DNA from: Iris pallida
Lineage: Eukaryota; Streptophyta; Magnoliopsida; Asparagales; Iridaceae
Reading direction: 5' to 3'
DNA length: 64,000 nucleotides
NCBI GenBank assembly: GCA_029216955.1
Contig: JANAVB010044017.1
Span: forward strand, 1,395,385 to 1,459,384
Below are positions 24,786 to 34,923 of the stretch, piece after piece (position 1 is the stretch's first letter; each line of letters starts with the position of its first letter). Made by a program: the position numbers and the translations under genes. The notes under the pieces are model-generated. The model was not told the origin of the DNA. It saw only the letters and a list, made by a program, of their open reading frames with translations, and searched no databases.

Positions 24786-24927
24786 TGATTTGTTGATATC
24801 AGCAAATCCGAGTGAATAAATATTGGTCAATCTTCTGCCACGTGTCCCAACTGCCTGTTATGTCGATTGCCATAAATCTGGATTGTTGGGATTTGATCAA
24901 CTCTTGCCATGTGTCCCAACTGCTGCG

Positions 24928-25620
24928 AGCCGTATGGAGGACTATCATAGTTGGGCCGCATGAGTGTGGCCTCGTATCAGAGCCGTATAAGGGGGCCTTA
25001 TCTGAACCGCATGGAAGTCCTTTAATCCGAGCCGCATGAGGGTGGCCCCCATGATCCGAGCTGCATGGGAGTAGCAGCCGCATGGGGGTAGCCCCTACCC
25101 GAACCGCATAAGGGTGGCCACGTGTCAGAGCCGCATGGGTGTGGCTTCCCAAAATCGGAGCCGCATGAGGGTGGCCCCCACGATCTGAGCCGCATGGGAG
25201 TAGCAGCAGCATGGGAGTGGCTGCTGCATGAAGGATAGTAGCCGCATAGGGAGCTTCAGAATTGGTGGATCGTTCCAGCTATAAAGATTTTCTTCGTTTC
25301 CCTAGGAGCGCGTTATTATGTCAGAGTCATCATTACAGCTTTATGTCAGAGCTGTCAATTCACTTTTATATCAGAGCTGTCGTGTTATGTCAGAGCAATA
25401 AATGAGGCTGCTGCTTGATGGCCAGCTGTAGAGGCAAACCGCATAGGGCCACGTGGCTTTTACCTGAGCCGCATGGAGCTATTGGGGATTTCTGAGCCGC
25501 ATGAGGCTCTGAAGGACTTTTGAGCCGCATGAAGCTCTAAAGGACTCTTGAGCCGCATGAAGCTTTTTAAGAGATTCTTTGATCCGTATGAGACTCTATC
25601 TGTTTTAGGCCGCATGGACT
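24928..25620. repeat. AGCCGCATG short-motif array in O LTR
   Basis: More than twenty copies or near-copies of (A)GCCGCATG/GCCGTATG lie irregularly spaced in about 690 bp, mostly as GAGCCGCATGRGxxTGGCCCC-like phrases to 25215 and as TGAGCCGCATGAAGCTCT phrases at 25460-25580. It is the same 9-mer, in opposite orientation relative to element polarity, as in the LTRs of element A. Confidence 0.82.
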
Positions 25621-25647
25621 TTTCTTTTCTTTTCCATGCTTCTATAA

Positions 25648-25657
25648 GACCCCCTTC
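25648..25657 (-). other. Polypurine tract of element O
   Basis: The minus strand reads GAAGGGGGTC next to the 3' LTR start, preceded by GAAAACTTT. Element I has the same arrangement (GAAAACTTTGAAAGGGGTC at 61812-61830) before its 3' LTR, which supports both calls. Confidence 0.75.
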
Positions 25658-25724
25658 AAAGTTTTCAATTTGTAAAATTGAAATACTTTGAATAAGAAGC
25701 ATGGCTATATCCACCTAAGCTCTT

Positions 25725-25862
25725 CTGGCCGCATAGGATGTTCTGGCCGCATGGACTTCCTAGCCGTATTGACTTCCTATCCTCATGGACTACCTGGCTG
25801 CATGGAGTTCTCTAGCCGCATGGACCGCTCTGGCCGCATGGGTCGCTCTAGCCGCATACTGT
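25725..25862. repeat. GCCGCAT motif cluster upstream of the antisense gene of O
   Basis: Eight or nine units of CTGGCCGCATGGACTTCC type, about 17 bp each and partly tandem, lie between the polypurine tract and the antisense promoter. No gene is seen between 25658 and 26077 apart from this array. Confidence 0.75.
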
Positions 25863-26076
25863 CCTTTCTGCCACGTAGGTATCCCATTAATTGCTTTTGA
25901 TTCATTTTGATTTAGAGCCATCTTTTGGAGGGAATCCCAAGAGTCGGTTTATTAAATATTTGGATCTTTGCCTTGATGAATCTCCTACATGAGAGGGGAT
26001 GAAATCCTAAGAGTCGGTTTTGTCTGCAGCGCATAATCCGAAGCGTTCATCGGTCCACGTGCCCCCCTTGTTCGCC

Positions 26077-26084
26077 TATAAATA
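26077..26084 (+). promoter_or_regulatory. TATA box of the antisense gene in O
   Basis: CTATAAATAAGG on the plus strand lies about 100 bp before the ATG at 26181. It is followed by a pyrimidine-rich 5' UTR with TCTTCTTCTTCTTC immediately before the start codon, which is ordinary for a plant mRNA leader. Confidence 0.7.
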
Positions 26085-26180
26085 AGGGTAATTTTTAGTG
26101 AGAAACTCTTTACTCTCTTCTCCAATTCAAGCTTTTCCTGTCCTAGCTGCCGTCCTCTTCTTCTTCTTCTTCGATCATCG

Positions 26181-27093
26181 ATGGACCCCAAGACTTCCAA
26201 GGCTGCGGCGATGGGTAAGGGCATGGCGTCTACGTGGACTACGATGCCTGAAGTTTATCCCGACGTTCACCCCGCCATTGCTGGTAAGGATTTTGGGAGA
26301 AGTTGTATGAACTCAAAACCTAACCATCATGGCTATGTCGTATATTTTACGCACGGGCCTTCTTCGTCTTCATTGAACTGTTCAAATTGTATGTGCCGCA
26401 TGTTCGTCCCGTATCCGAGCCGCATGAGAGTCGTATAGTGGCCACATAAGCACTTTGCAAACTGACCCGTATAAGGACCCATCGAACAGAACCGCATAAG
26501 TCCCTCTGAACTGAGCCGTATGAAGCCCCATCAAACATGACCGCATAAGCCCCCATTTGAACTGTGCCGCATAAGGCCTCGCTAAGCCGAACCGCATAAG
26601 CTCATCTAAATTGGGCCGCATAAGGTCCCGCTAAGCAGAACCGCATAAGCTCATCTAGACTGGGCCGCATAAGGCCCCGCTAAGCAGAACCGTATAAGCT
26701 TATTTTGAGCTGGGCCGCATAAGGCCCCGAAACACTAAGTTGGTTTCACCTGGCCATCTTCTAACTTTGTTTCTTTTATCTTTGATTCTTGCAGCATCCC
26801 TTCCGAAGGCTGAGATCGTTGTGAAGGAGGAGATGCTACCTCCTTTCATCAAACAAGAGTCATCGTTCGTTCAGGAGGAGGTGATACCAAAAATGGAGGA
26901 ACAAAAAGAAGAGCTGGCACCTATAGGGGAGGAAAACACCCCCAACATTGAAGTTGCTGTAAAGGAGGAGCTCCAGTTTGAGGGTAGTAGTATTGGGAGT
27001 TCTGACCCTCCTGCCTCGGACGAGAATCTTAATCAAATAGATCCTTCATATGCAAGATGGTTGAGGGAATGGTATATGCATCCCCATAACTAG
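26181..27093 (+). CDS. Antisense accessory gene of element O (two exons, 133 aa predicted)
   Basis: Model: exon 1 26181-26283, intron 26284-26794, exon 2 26795-27093, on the strand opposite to gag-pol. Exon 1 starts MDPKTSKAAAMGKGMAS and ends after one base of a codon. The donor is G|GTAAGG. The acceptor is TTTGATTCTTGCAG after a pyrimidine-rich tract, and the joined codon GCA keeps the frame into SLPKAEIVVKEEM. The predicted protein is acidic, with repeated VKEE/EE motifs, lacks a signal peptide or membrane span, and ends SYARWLREWYMHPHN. I do not recognise a domain. Antisense accessory genes between pol and the 3' LTR are known in Tat-lineage elements (the Grande type), and this has the same place and polarity. 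Splicing and expression are inferred. Confidence 0.65.
26284..26794 (+). other. Intron of the antisense gene of O
   Basis: 511 bp, GTAAGG to TTGCAG, with a good polypyrimidine tract (TTTGTTTCTTTTATCTTTGATTC). The frames of exon 1 and exon 2 only join if it is removed. It contains in-frame stops, and its centre is repeat-filled. Confidence 0.6.
26392..26735. repeat. GCCGCATAAG array inside the antisense intron
   Basis: About fifteen copies of RCCGCATAAG or variants lie at roughly 20-25 bp spacing. The last part is a nearly regular repeat of GCTAAGCAGAACCGCATAAGCTCATCTARACTGGGCCGCATAAGGCCCC type (about 48 bp, two and a half copies at 26580-26730). The array starts after the donor and ends just before the acceptor tract. 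Confidence 0.82.
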
Positions 27094-27244
27094 GGTTCCC
27101 ATAAATGTCCGTCTTTTGTCTTGTTAGTAGTTTATGTTTTGCTTCTTTTGGACATCAATGTAGTCTTTTTTTGTCCGAATGAAGCGATGGAGAACTTTTT
27201 TGGCTTGCTCATAAAATATAGCCATGTGAATGTAACTGATTTTG

Positions 27245-27250
27245 AATAAA
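27245..27250 (+). terminator. Poly(A) signal of the antisense gene
   Basis: AATAAA lies about 150 bp after the stop, preceded by T-rich stretches (TTTTTTTGTCC). Plant polyadenylation signals are loose, so this is only a candidate. Confidence 0.45.
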
Positions 27251-27312
27251 CAGAATACATTCGCTCCCTTCTTTGCTTGTAGTAGTTGCCCTAATGGGGG
27301 ACTTTTTGTGGA

Positions 27313-27838
27313 CCTATTATCCTTGACGTACCCTGGTTTTGGATATGGATAATAGGACGAGAGAGAACCAACATACTTACTCAGAGGTAATGAGGACGTG
27401 GTAAGTAGGAGGGTTTCTTCAATGGAGCCTTCATACTCAGAGATAATGAGGACGTGGCAGGAGTGGGCTCCATGAAGGGTACATAGAACAACTCAGAGGT
27501 AATGAAGACGTGGAAGTTCTACGTGAGGGGTGGTTTGTTTTTGATGGAAGTGAAAACAACTCAGAGGTAACATCGACGTAGTTGTTTCGGGAAATTTGTG
27601 GATCTGTTACCCTTTTTATGCACTGAAAGTGCGGGTATTGGATCATGAGGAGGGAGCTCTTTTAGGAAGAAAGTTCAGAGGTATGATCATACATGACTTA
27701 CTACCTAGAAGATGCGATATAGATTCATCTGGAGTGACCAGAGTGTAAGTTCAGCGGTACCTGCGGGTACATAACTCGACAATCTGGGAGATCTGGAGTC
27801 AGAGTGTAAGTTCAGCGGTACCAAAGGGTACATAACTC
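27313..27838. repeat. Stem-loop array with conserved loop and divergent stems
   Basis: A run of hairpins lies between the antisense gene and the integrase stop of O. 27313-27356: CCTATTATCC pairs with GGATAATAGG. 27374-27407: TACTTAC/GTAAGTA around a 20-nt loop starting TCAGAGGTAATG. 27422-27473: ATGGAGCC/GGCTCCAT around TCAGAGATAATG. 27484-27521: TAGAAC/GTTCTA around TCAGAGGTAATG. 27554-27587: AAACAAC/GTTGTTT around TCAGAGGTAACA. 27601-27644: GATC...TACCC/GGGTA...GATC. Looser members follow at 27671-27701, 27743-27777 and 27804-27838 (AGTTCAG[A/C]GGTA...ACT). The stems differ in sequence but each pairs with itself. Function unknown. Confidence 0.8.
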
Positions 27839-27856
27839 AACAATCTGGGAGATTTG
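27731..27856. repeat. Direct duplication of about 64 bp
   Basis: The phrase GAGTGTAAGTTCAGCGGTACC followed by GGGTACATAACTCRACAATCTGGGAGATYTGGAG occurs twice, starting near 27741 and 27802, next to the integrase stop. It contains the last two members of the stem-loop array. Confidence 0.8.
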
Positions 27857-27868
27857 GAGGATGTCATT

Positions 27869-28791
27869 TTAGACATAATACTTCTTCAGGAATTTGCCGT
27901 TGATGGGCAACATGAGCAAGTCTCCGTTTTGTTTTGCGAGGAGGTAAGCACCATTGGAGAATACAGCCTCGATGACAAATGGGCCTTCCCATTTTGGCTG
28001 GAATTTGCTGGCAGTTTTGTGAGTCATAACCATCGGCCTCCGAACTGCCAGAACGAGATCGTCCACTTGGAATGTTCTGATTTTAACCTTCTTGTTAAAA
28101 GCTCCCGAGATACGTGCTTGGTACAGCTCGATTCTTTGCTTAGCTAACAGACGCTTCTCATCTAGAGCCTCCAACTCTTGTAACCGGCGGTGGTAATTAT
28201 CATCCGTTGTCAATCGGTAGGTGAGGGCGACGCGGAGCGAGGGGATCTGAGTCTCCAGTGGGAGAACTGCCTCACTCCTATATACCAGAGAGAATGGTGT
28301 GTTCCCGGTGGCCGTCCTTACTGTAGTACGGTACGCCCATAAGCATTCACCAAGCTTCTCATTCCAATCGCGTTTGTTGGAAGACACGAACTTCTTGAGC
28401 AGGTTGATTATAGTTTTATTGAATGCTTCTGCCAACCCGTTAGCCGCCAGGTTGTACGGTGTTGAAGCAATATTCTGGATTCGGTGTTTGTCGTAAAACC
28501 GATAGAAGGCGTAGCTTGCGAACTGCGGACCATTGTCGTGGATGATCCTTCGGGGCAGTCCATAGCGGTAGATCACATTATGCTTGAGGAAGCTGATCAT
28601 GTTTGATGTCTTCACTTCTACAAGCGGAACAGCTTCCGCCCACTTGGAGAAGTAATCTGTGATTGCGAGTATGAAGCGGTGTCCTCTGGACGAAGGCGGA
28701 GTGATCGGACCAATGATGTCCATTCCCCATGCTTCAAAGGGCCAGGATGCCACCGTCGGATGTAAGAACTCGGATGGTTGATGGATGAAAT
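27869..28791 (-). pseudogene. pol: Element O integrase core and C-terminus
   Basis: Open to the natural stop at 27869 (ending FLKKYYV, the same end as element I at 49535). It carries the integrase core with Asp in GMDIIGPI, Asp in IIHDNGPQF and Glu in NGLAEAFNK, then ECLWAYRTTVRTATGNTPFSLVY and a C-terminal DLVLAVRRP / KFQPKWEGPFVI block. The upstream zinc-finger half lies beyond element D at 38445. The GAAAT next to D is its target-site duplication, and the codons for DFIHQPSEF join across it. I see no stop in this block; the stops are upstream. Confidence 0.88.
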
Positions 28792-29737
28792 TGTTGACAC
28801 AAAGTCACAGTCAACCAAATATTGACAATATTGACTAAATAATATCTGTAATAATTCAATACGACACACGACGTCTGCATTAAGCTCAAGACAGAAGACA
28901 GCTCAGCTTCCGTGTCTCAGTTGATTCGAGTCTGTATTTTATACTTTCTTTGAGTCTAGACTAATGTAATCTGAGTCATGCTGAGCTCTTGAAACTTAGA
29001 CTATAGCCTACCCAAAAATCCCAAAGCTCCACCAAACCAGAAATTCCCAAATGGTCCCCTTTGAACCACTCTGTGCTCTGGAGACAGAGTTCGGACCGAA
29101 CTCTGCCTCCACACAGAGTTCGGGCCGAACTCGGTCCCCTAGAAATCAGGAACCCTAATTTTAGGGTTAGCTGGTTGCTAGTTGTCCAACGGCCAAATAT
29201 TTGAATTTTCCTACCCGAATTCTGGCCGAATTCTGCCTATAAAAACACTATAAATAGGGCATGAATTCTCTCATTCCAATCCATCCAATCTTCTCTTCTT
29301 TTCTCTCTTATAAGCTCAAATAAGCCATATCCTTCCCATCTACTAGCCACAAGCCTCCTAAGTCTCGAGTGCTCAGCATCTCTCAGTTAGGATTCTTGTG
29401 CAAGAGTCGAAGAAGTCGCTTGGACAATTCCAAGCAAATCGCCACTGTGATCCTCTGTTAGAAGTTGACGTGCTCTTCTGAAGTAAAGGCACGGATTGTA
29501 AACTACTATTTCACAAATAGTGGATTTAATCCTGAGCTAGAGTTCTCAGGCCTGGACTAGTCCTCCACGAGGGAAACTAGGTTAAAATTGCTGTGTTTGC
29601 GTATGCTCTTTTGCTCTCTATTTATTTTCCGCACTTTACTCTGATTATTTATTATTGGTGAAAGAGTTATTTTTAATTGGCTATTTTTCTATATAAACTC
29701 TATTCACCCCCCTCTAGAGTTGCCAAACTGTTCTTCA
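28792..29737 (+). repeat. 5' LTR of element D
   Basis: 946 bp, TG...CA. It contains two palindrome-like boxes, AGAGTTCGGACCGAACTCT at 29086-29104 and GAGTTCGGGCCGAACTC at 29116-29132, followed about 105-130 bp later by tandem TATA boxes (CTATAAAAAC at 29237, TATAAATAGG at 29249). Confidence 0.95.
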
Positions 29738-29739
29738 AT

Positions 29740-29751
29740 TGGTATCATAGC
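29740..29751 (+). other. Primer binding site of element D (one mismatch)
   Basis: TGGTATCATAGC two bases after the 5' LTR. The initiator-Met tRNA complement is TGGTATCAGAGC, which element E has intact at the equivalent site, so D has one G-to-T change. Confidence 0.88.
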
Positions 29752-29792
29752 TCTGTTCTCTTTACAAGGACTAACATCCTAAGAGCTGATCC

Positions 29793-31907
29793 ACAGCAAC
29801 CACACAATCCTTGATTTCCAATCATGGTAAAGGTCAGTCCACTCATAGGCCTCCCCTATTTGATGGGGCTAACTACACATATTGGAAAACAAGGATGAGC
29901 TTCTATCTTAAGTCTCTAGACTTTGACCTGTGGACTGTCGTCACTGACGGTTACAAAAAGCCCGCCAGGATAGTTGTCGATGGTGACCTCATTGAGAAAC
30001 CACACGACAAATATTCTGTCGAGGAAAAGAAACAGACAAGTCTAGATGCTAGGGCTATTAATGCTTTATTCTGTGCTATAGACAGGAATGAGTTCAACAG
30101 GGTCTCTACATGCACCACTGCTCATGAAGTATGGAGACTTCTAGAAGTGACGCATGAAGGAACCACACAGGTCAAGGAATCCAAAATAAGCCGTCTCACT
30201 CAAGAATACGAAGCCTTCAAGATGAAGCCAAATGAGACGATCACTCAAATGATCACAAGATTCCTCGATATCATCAATCCTCTATCCTCGCTTGGAAAGC
30301 AGTACTCAAACCACGAGAAGATTCGTAAGTTGCTCAGAGGGTTACCAAAGATTTGGAACCCTAAGGTGACTGCCATCATAGAAGGAAACGATCTCACAAC
30401 AATATCAATGGAGACCTTGATGGGTAAGCTCATGACTCACGAGCTTGACCTCAAGGACTTCGAAGAGCCTGCTCCGAAGACCAGGGAGATCGCACTCAAA
30501 GCTCATCAGCGAAGGGCTAATCATGATAAGACCGAAGAAGATAACTCGGATGATGAAGACCAAGCTCTCATGGTTCGCAACTTCAGGAAATTCCTTCGCT
30601 TCAATCGAAGGAAGAAGGAATCACAAGAAGACGATGAAGAAGAGCCAACTTGTTACGGTTGCAAGAAGACTGGACATGTCCTAAAAGACTGCCCATTCCT
30701 GAAGAAGAGCAACCGCTATGAGAAGCCATACAAAAAGAACTCATCAAAGAAATATACCAACACAGGCATTTGGCATGAAAGTTAAGCGAGTGACTCCGAG
30801 GAAGAAAAGGACTCTTCTCAAGATACAGCAAATGTGTGCCTAATGGCAACTTCCAACAAGGTATCTAACGAAACTCTAGATGACTTCTCTTTTGATGAAC
30901 TTGGCGATGCTTTCACTGATTTACTCGATGATCACAAAAAGGTCATCGGTAAATACAAACATGCTAAGGACAAAATCAAAAGTCTTGAAGATGAGATACA
31001 AAGAATTTCTTTACTTCTAGATAATGTTAGAAATACGACACCCACTAATGACACTGATGAAGTATCCAAGCTTAAATTAGGCTTACATGATGCTGAAGCA
31101 CGTATTGAGCAACAAACTCAAGAAAACACTACACTCAACACGTTGTTTGCTGAAGAAAAGAGTAGACACAAGATTTCCATGACTAAGATATATGGCTTAA
31201 ATATTAAGGTTGATGAACTGCAAGCTGTTTCTAAAAGATTAGAAACCAAATTGGGTAAACAGGTTGTTCAAACCCAATCACATGGGCACAACACCACTCA
31301 TGCTAGTCAACCACGTCATTCTCATACAGCACATAACCATACATTTATATACACAAACTTTCACAAACCACGTGCACGTAAGAATAATTCTCACTCAGTA
31401 CACAATTATCATGCACAAAGACACAATCAACATCACTCCACACATAGGAATCATCATGCCATGCCATATAGACAAGATCATCATGCAATGCCATATAGAC
31501 AAGATCATCATATGCCATATAGACAAAATCATCATGCCATGCCATATAGACAATATCAGCATGTCACACATCATAGACAATACCATCATGATATGCCTCA
31601 TAGACACCATCACCATGCCACTTATTCTATGCATAATCATCATCACCATGCTAACTCTTCACATCATGTTCATCCTCATCCTGTTGCTTATAGATATTAT
31701 TCTCATGCTCCTAGTATAAATAAGAATGCTATCCGTACTTACTGTGGATCACATGGACACATCTCACCACAGTGCAAAGTTAGAAGACTTGTAGATAAAA
31801 AGATATATGCTTGGTTTCCAAAGACTAACTTTTCAGGACCCTCAAGAACTCGGGTACCAAAGGTCACATCTACTCTTGATGTAGGTGGACCTTCCCTCTT
31901 CAACTGA
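29793..31907 (+). pseudogene. gag: Element D Gag (start codon lost, one nonsense codon)
   Basis: Aligned with E, the start ATG reads ACA at 29793. Capsid region with [22 protein letters not shown] knuckle [14 protein letters not shown], then TAA at 30783-30785 (GAA in E). Beyond it the frame continues with a coiled-coil-like stretch ([31 protein letters not shown]), a histidine-rich domain with repeats of [10 protein letters not shown], and a second knuckle whose first Cys is Arg ([14 protein letters not shown]). It ends at TGA 31905-31907, overlapping the start of the pol frame. Inactive without repair of several sites. Confidence 0.9.
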
Positions 31908-34900
31908 AAGTAAGTGGATTCTCGATAGTGGATGCTCGTGACATATGACGGGAGACGCAAATCTTTTTGCATCACTATCGATGAAGAGAGAAGGATATGT
32001 ATCCTTCGGTAACAATCTCAAAAGGCACATAATAGGTAATGGTATCATTGGTCATCCTCCTTCTCCTGTAATAAAGGATGTCTGCCTAGTGACCGAGTTA
32101 AAGCATAACCTGCTCAGCATTAGTCATCTTGCTGATCATGGATATGATATTAACTTTGGACAAAACAGTTGCTACATCTATGATAGGTCAACAGGAGACA
32201 TTGCTTTTGAAGGGAAAAGAGAGGACAACATATATATTTTCTATCTTTCTATAAATACTAACAATGCAGGTAGATGTCTATATGCCCACAAAGACGAACG
32301 ACTACTTTGGCACCAGCGTCTTGGTCATGCCAACATGGATGCTATATCCAGGCTGTCTACCAAGAAGCTAGTGAGAGGATTGCCTGACATCACATTCAAA
32401 AAGGACACAGTATGTGCTGAATGTGAACTAAACAAGGCAACTAAATCCTCATTTTATTCCATCAACTCTGTAAGTACCACTAGACCCTTGCAACTACTTC
32501 ATATGGATTTATTTGGTCCTAGTAGAATAGCTAGCCTTGGTGGCAAACTTTATGCATTTGTTATTGTTGATGATTTTTCGAGATTTACTTAGGTTTTCTT
32601 TCTCGCCAATAAGAGCGATGCTATTTCTGTTTTCAAAGTTTTTGTAAAGAAAGTTCAAAACGAAAAAGGCTACATGATTACTCGAATCCGAAGTGATCAT
32701 GGAGGCGAATTCGTAAATTATGATTTTGAAAATTTTTGTAATGCAAATGGTTTTGATCATGAATTTTCTTGTCCTAGAACTCCTCAACAAAATGGTGTTG
32801 TGGAGCAGAAGAATAGAACTCTCGGCGATATGGCCAGAGTCATGTTGAATAAATTTTCACTTCCGAAATACTTTTGGGCAGAAGCTGTCAGTACAGCATG
32901 CCACATTTTGAATAGGGTGCTGATTCGTCCCATTACGAAGAAAATACCCTATGAGCTTTGGTTTGGGAGAACCCCCAATGTTTCTTATTTTAAAGTTTTT
33001 GGTTGTAGATGTTTTATCCTTAACACCAAAGACAACTTAGGCAAATTTGATGCCAAAGCTGACGATGGTATCTTTCTTGGTTATGTCGCCAAGAGTAAGG
33101 GATATAAAGTTTTTAATAAACGCTCACTTATTATGGAAGAGTCAACAAATGTGACTTTTGATGAAGATAACAGTGCAGTAAGTACTCTTGATGATGACGT
33201 TGAGCCATCAACTTCTACTCCATTGAATACTTCAACCGAAACTGATTCTCTGGAGGGTTTGCCTAAGAAATTCTCTTTCAAACATTCTCATCCAGAAAAT
33301 TTAGTTATAGGAGAAGTTTCACGTGGAGTAACTACTAGATCATCACTAAGAGACTCCGTTGCTAGCACTGCCTTTATTTCACAAGTAGAGCCTAAAAATA
33401 TTTCTGAAGCTTTTAATGATGAATTTTGGATTTCTGCTATGCAAGAAGAACTCAACCAATTCGAGAGAAGCCAAGTATGGGAACTCGTTCCTAAACCGGT
33501 TAATCACTCGATAATTGGTACTAAATGGGTTTTTAGAAATAAAGTAAATGAAGATGGTTCAGTCACACGTAACAAAGCTCGTCTAGTAGCTCAAGGATAC
33601 AACCAAGAGGAAGATATCGACTACGATGAGACGTATGCTCCTGTTGCTAGACTAGAATCCATTCGGATGCTTTGTGCTTTTGCTAATTTTCAAAACTTTA
33701 AATTATTTCAAATGGATGTGAAAAGTGCTTTCTTGAATGGTTTTATTAAGGAGGAAGTTTATGTGAAACAACCTCCTGGCTTTGAAAATCACAAATTTCC
33801 TGACCACGTGTTCAAGCTAAAGAAAGCGCTTTATGGCCTCAAACAAGCCCCCAGAGCTTGGTATGAAAGGCTAACTAGCTTCTTACTTAAGAAAAGTTTT
33901 TCAAAAGGAAAAATTGACACTACACTGTTTATAAAATCTTTTAAAGACACTATTCTGTTGATTCAAATCTATGTTGATGATATCATTTTTGGCTCTACTG
34001 ATGAAACCCTCTATCAAGAATTTGCCAAGTGTATGTAGACGGAATTTGAGATGAGCATGATGGGAGAGCTCAACTACTTTCTTGGCCTGCAAGTGAAACA
34101 AATGGCTAATGGAACTTTCATCTGTCAATCGAAGTATACCAAGGACATGCTGAAGAAGTTCGATCTTGACAACGTCAAACCAATCAGCACTCCAATGGCT
34201 ACTTCAACCAAACTCGAACCAGATGAGAGCGGCAAACCTGTTGATCAACGTAAGTATCGAGGTATGATAGGCAACTTACTTTATTTAACTGCTAGTCGTT
34301 CCGATATCATATTTAGTGTTTGCCTATGTACTAGATATCAAGCTAATCCTAAGGAATCACACATAACCGCGGTTAAGCGTATCTTTCGATACCTTAAGGG
34401 TACGGTTACAGTAGGCCTATGGTATCCCAAGTCCACATCATTTGACCTTATTGGTTACTCTGATGCTGACTTCGCTGGATGCAAGGTCGACCGTAAAAGT
34501 ACGAGCAACACGTGTCATTTATTAGGAAAGGCTTTAGTCTCCTGGTTTAGCAAGAAGCAGAACTCTGTCGCACTATCCACAACAGAAGATGAATACATAG
34601 CAGCTGGGCGTTGTTGTGCACAAATTCTGTGGATGAAGCAAACCCTTGAAGACTATAAGTTATCTTTCATACATATTCCTATATTCTGTGACAACACTAG
34701 TGCCATTAATTTGACTAAGAACCCTGTCTGCCACTCATGCACTAAACACATTGAGATTAGACACCACTTTTTGCGTGATCATCAGCAAAACGGCACGATT
34801 AACTTAGAATTTATTAACACTGATCATCAGCTAGCAGACTTCTTTACTAAGCCTTTATCCGAAGAGCGCTTCAATTTCCTTTGTCGTGAACTTGGAATTT

Positions 34901-34923
34901 TAGGTGAAGCGGTCATAAATTAA
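31885..34923 (+). pseudogene. pol: Element D Pol (three nonsense codons)
   Basis: It lies in the +1 frame relative to gag and opens at 31885, overlapping gag by about 23 nt exactly as in E. Protease WILDSGCS is followed by TGA at 31939-31941 (CGA in E). The integrase zinc finger (LLWHQRLGHANMD) and core follow, with TAG at 32590-32592 (TGG in E). NGVVEQKNRT replaces [10 protein letters not shown] carries [24 protein letters not shown] and YVDDIIFGS (about 33970), with TAG at 34036-34038 (CAG in E). RNase H carries [16 protein letters not shown] and ALSTTEDEYIAAG. It ends at 34923. Confidence 0.92.

Larger units (their letters stand above)
24329..25646 (-). repeat. 3' LTR of element O
   Basis: The start (minus strand, TATAGAAGC at 25646) follows the GAAGGGGGTCT tract in the same context as element I (GAAAGGGGTCT then AGTAGAGCC), so the usual TG is altered to TA. 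The end near 24329 (plus strand TGTTTTGTTTTTT) is chosen by analogy with the I LTR end TTTTTGCAAACA and is uncertain. A TATA box and a pyrimidine/purine-rich leader lie at 24360-24550. The second LTR is off the window. Confidence 0.55.

Noticed and set aside
26740..26794. Open frame upstream of exon 2 with its own Met and a hydrophobic start (signal-peptide-like)
   Set aside because: The hydrophobic stretch is the translated polypyrimidine tract of the intron. The spliced model with exon 1 has better start, donor and acceptor signals. A secreted product cannot be fully excluded.
27313..27838. Regularly spaced conserved words at 27381-27580 as a CRISPR-like array
   Set aside because: This is plant DNA. 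The repeats are not of constant spacing, and the variable parts pair with each other as stems rather than being spacers.
31264..31719. Long antisense and other-frame ORFs across the His-rich part of Gag (31264-31719, 57612-58073, 57682-57936)
   Set aside because: They are shadow frames of the CAT/CAC-rich repeat and have no independent support.
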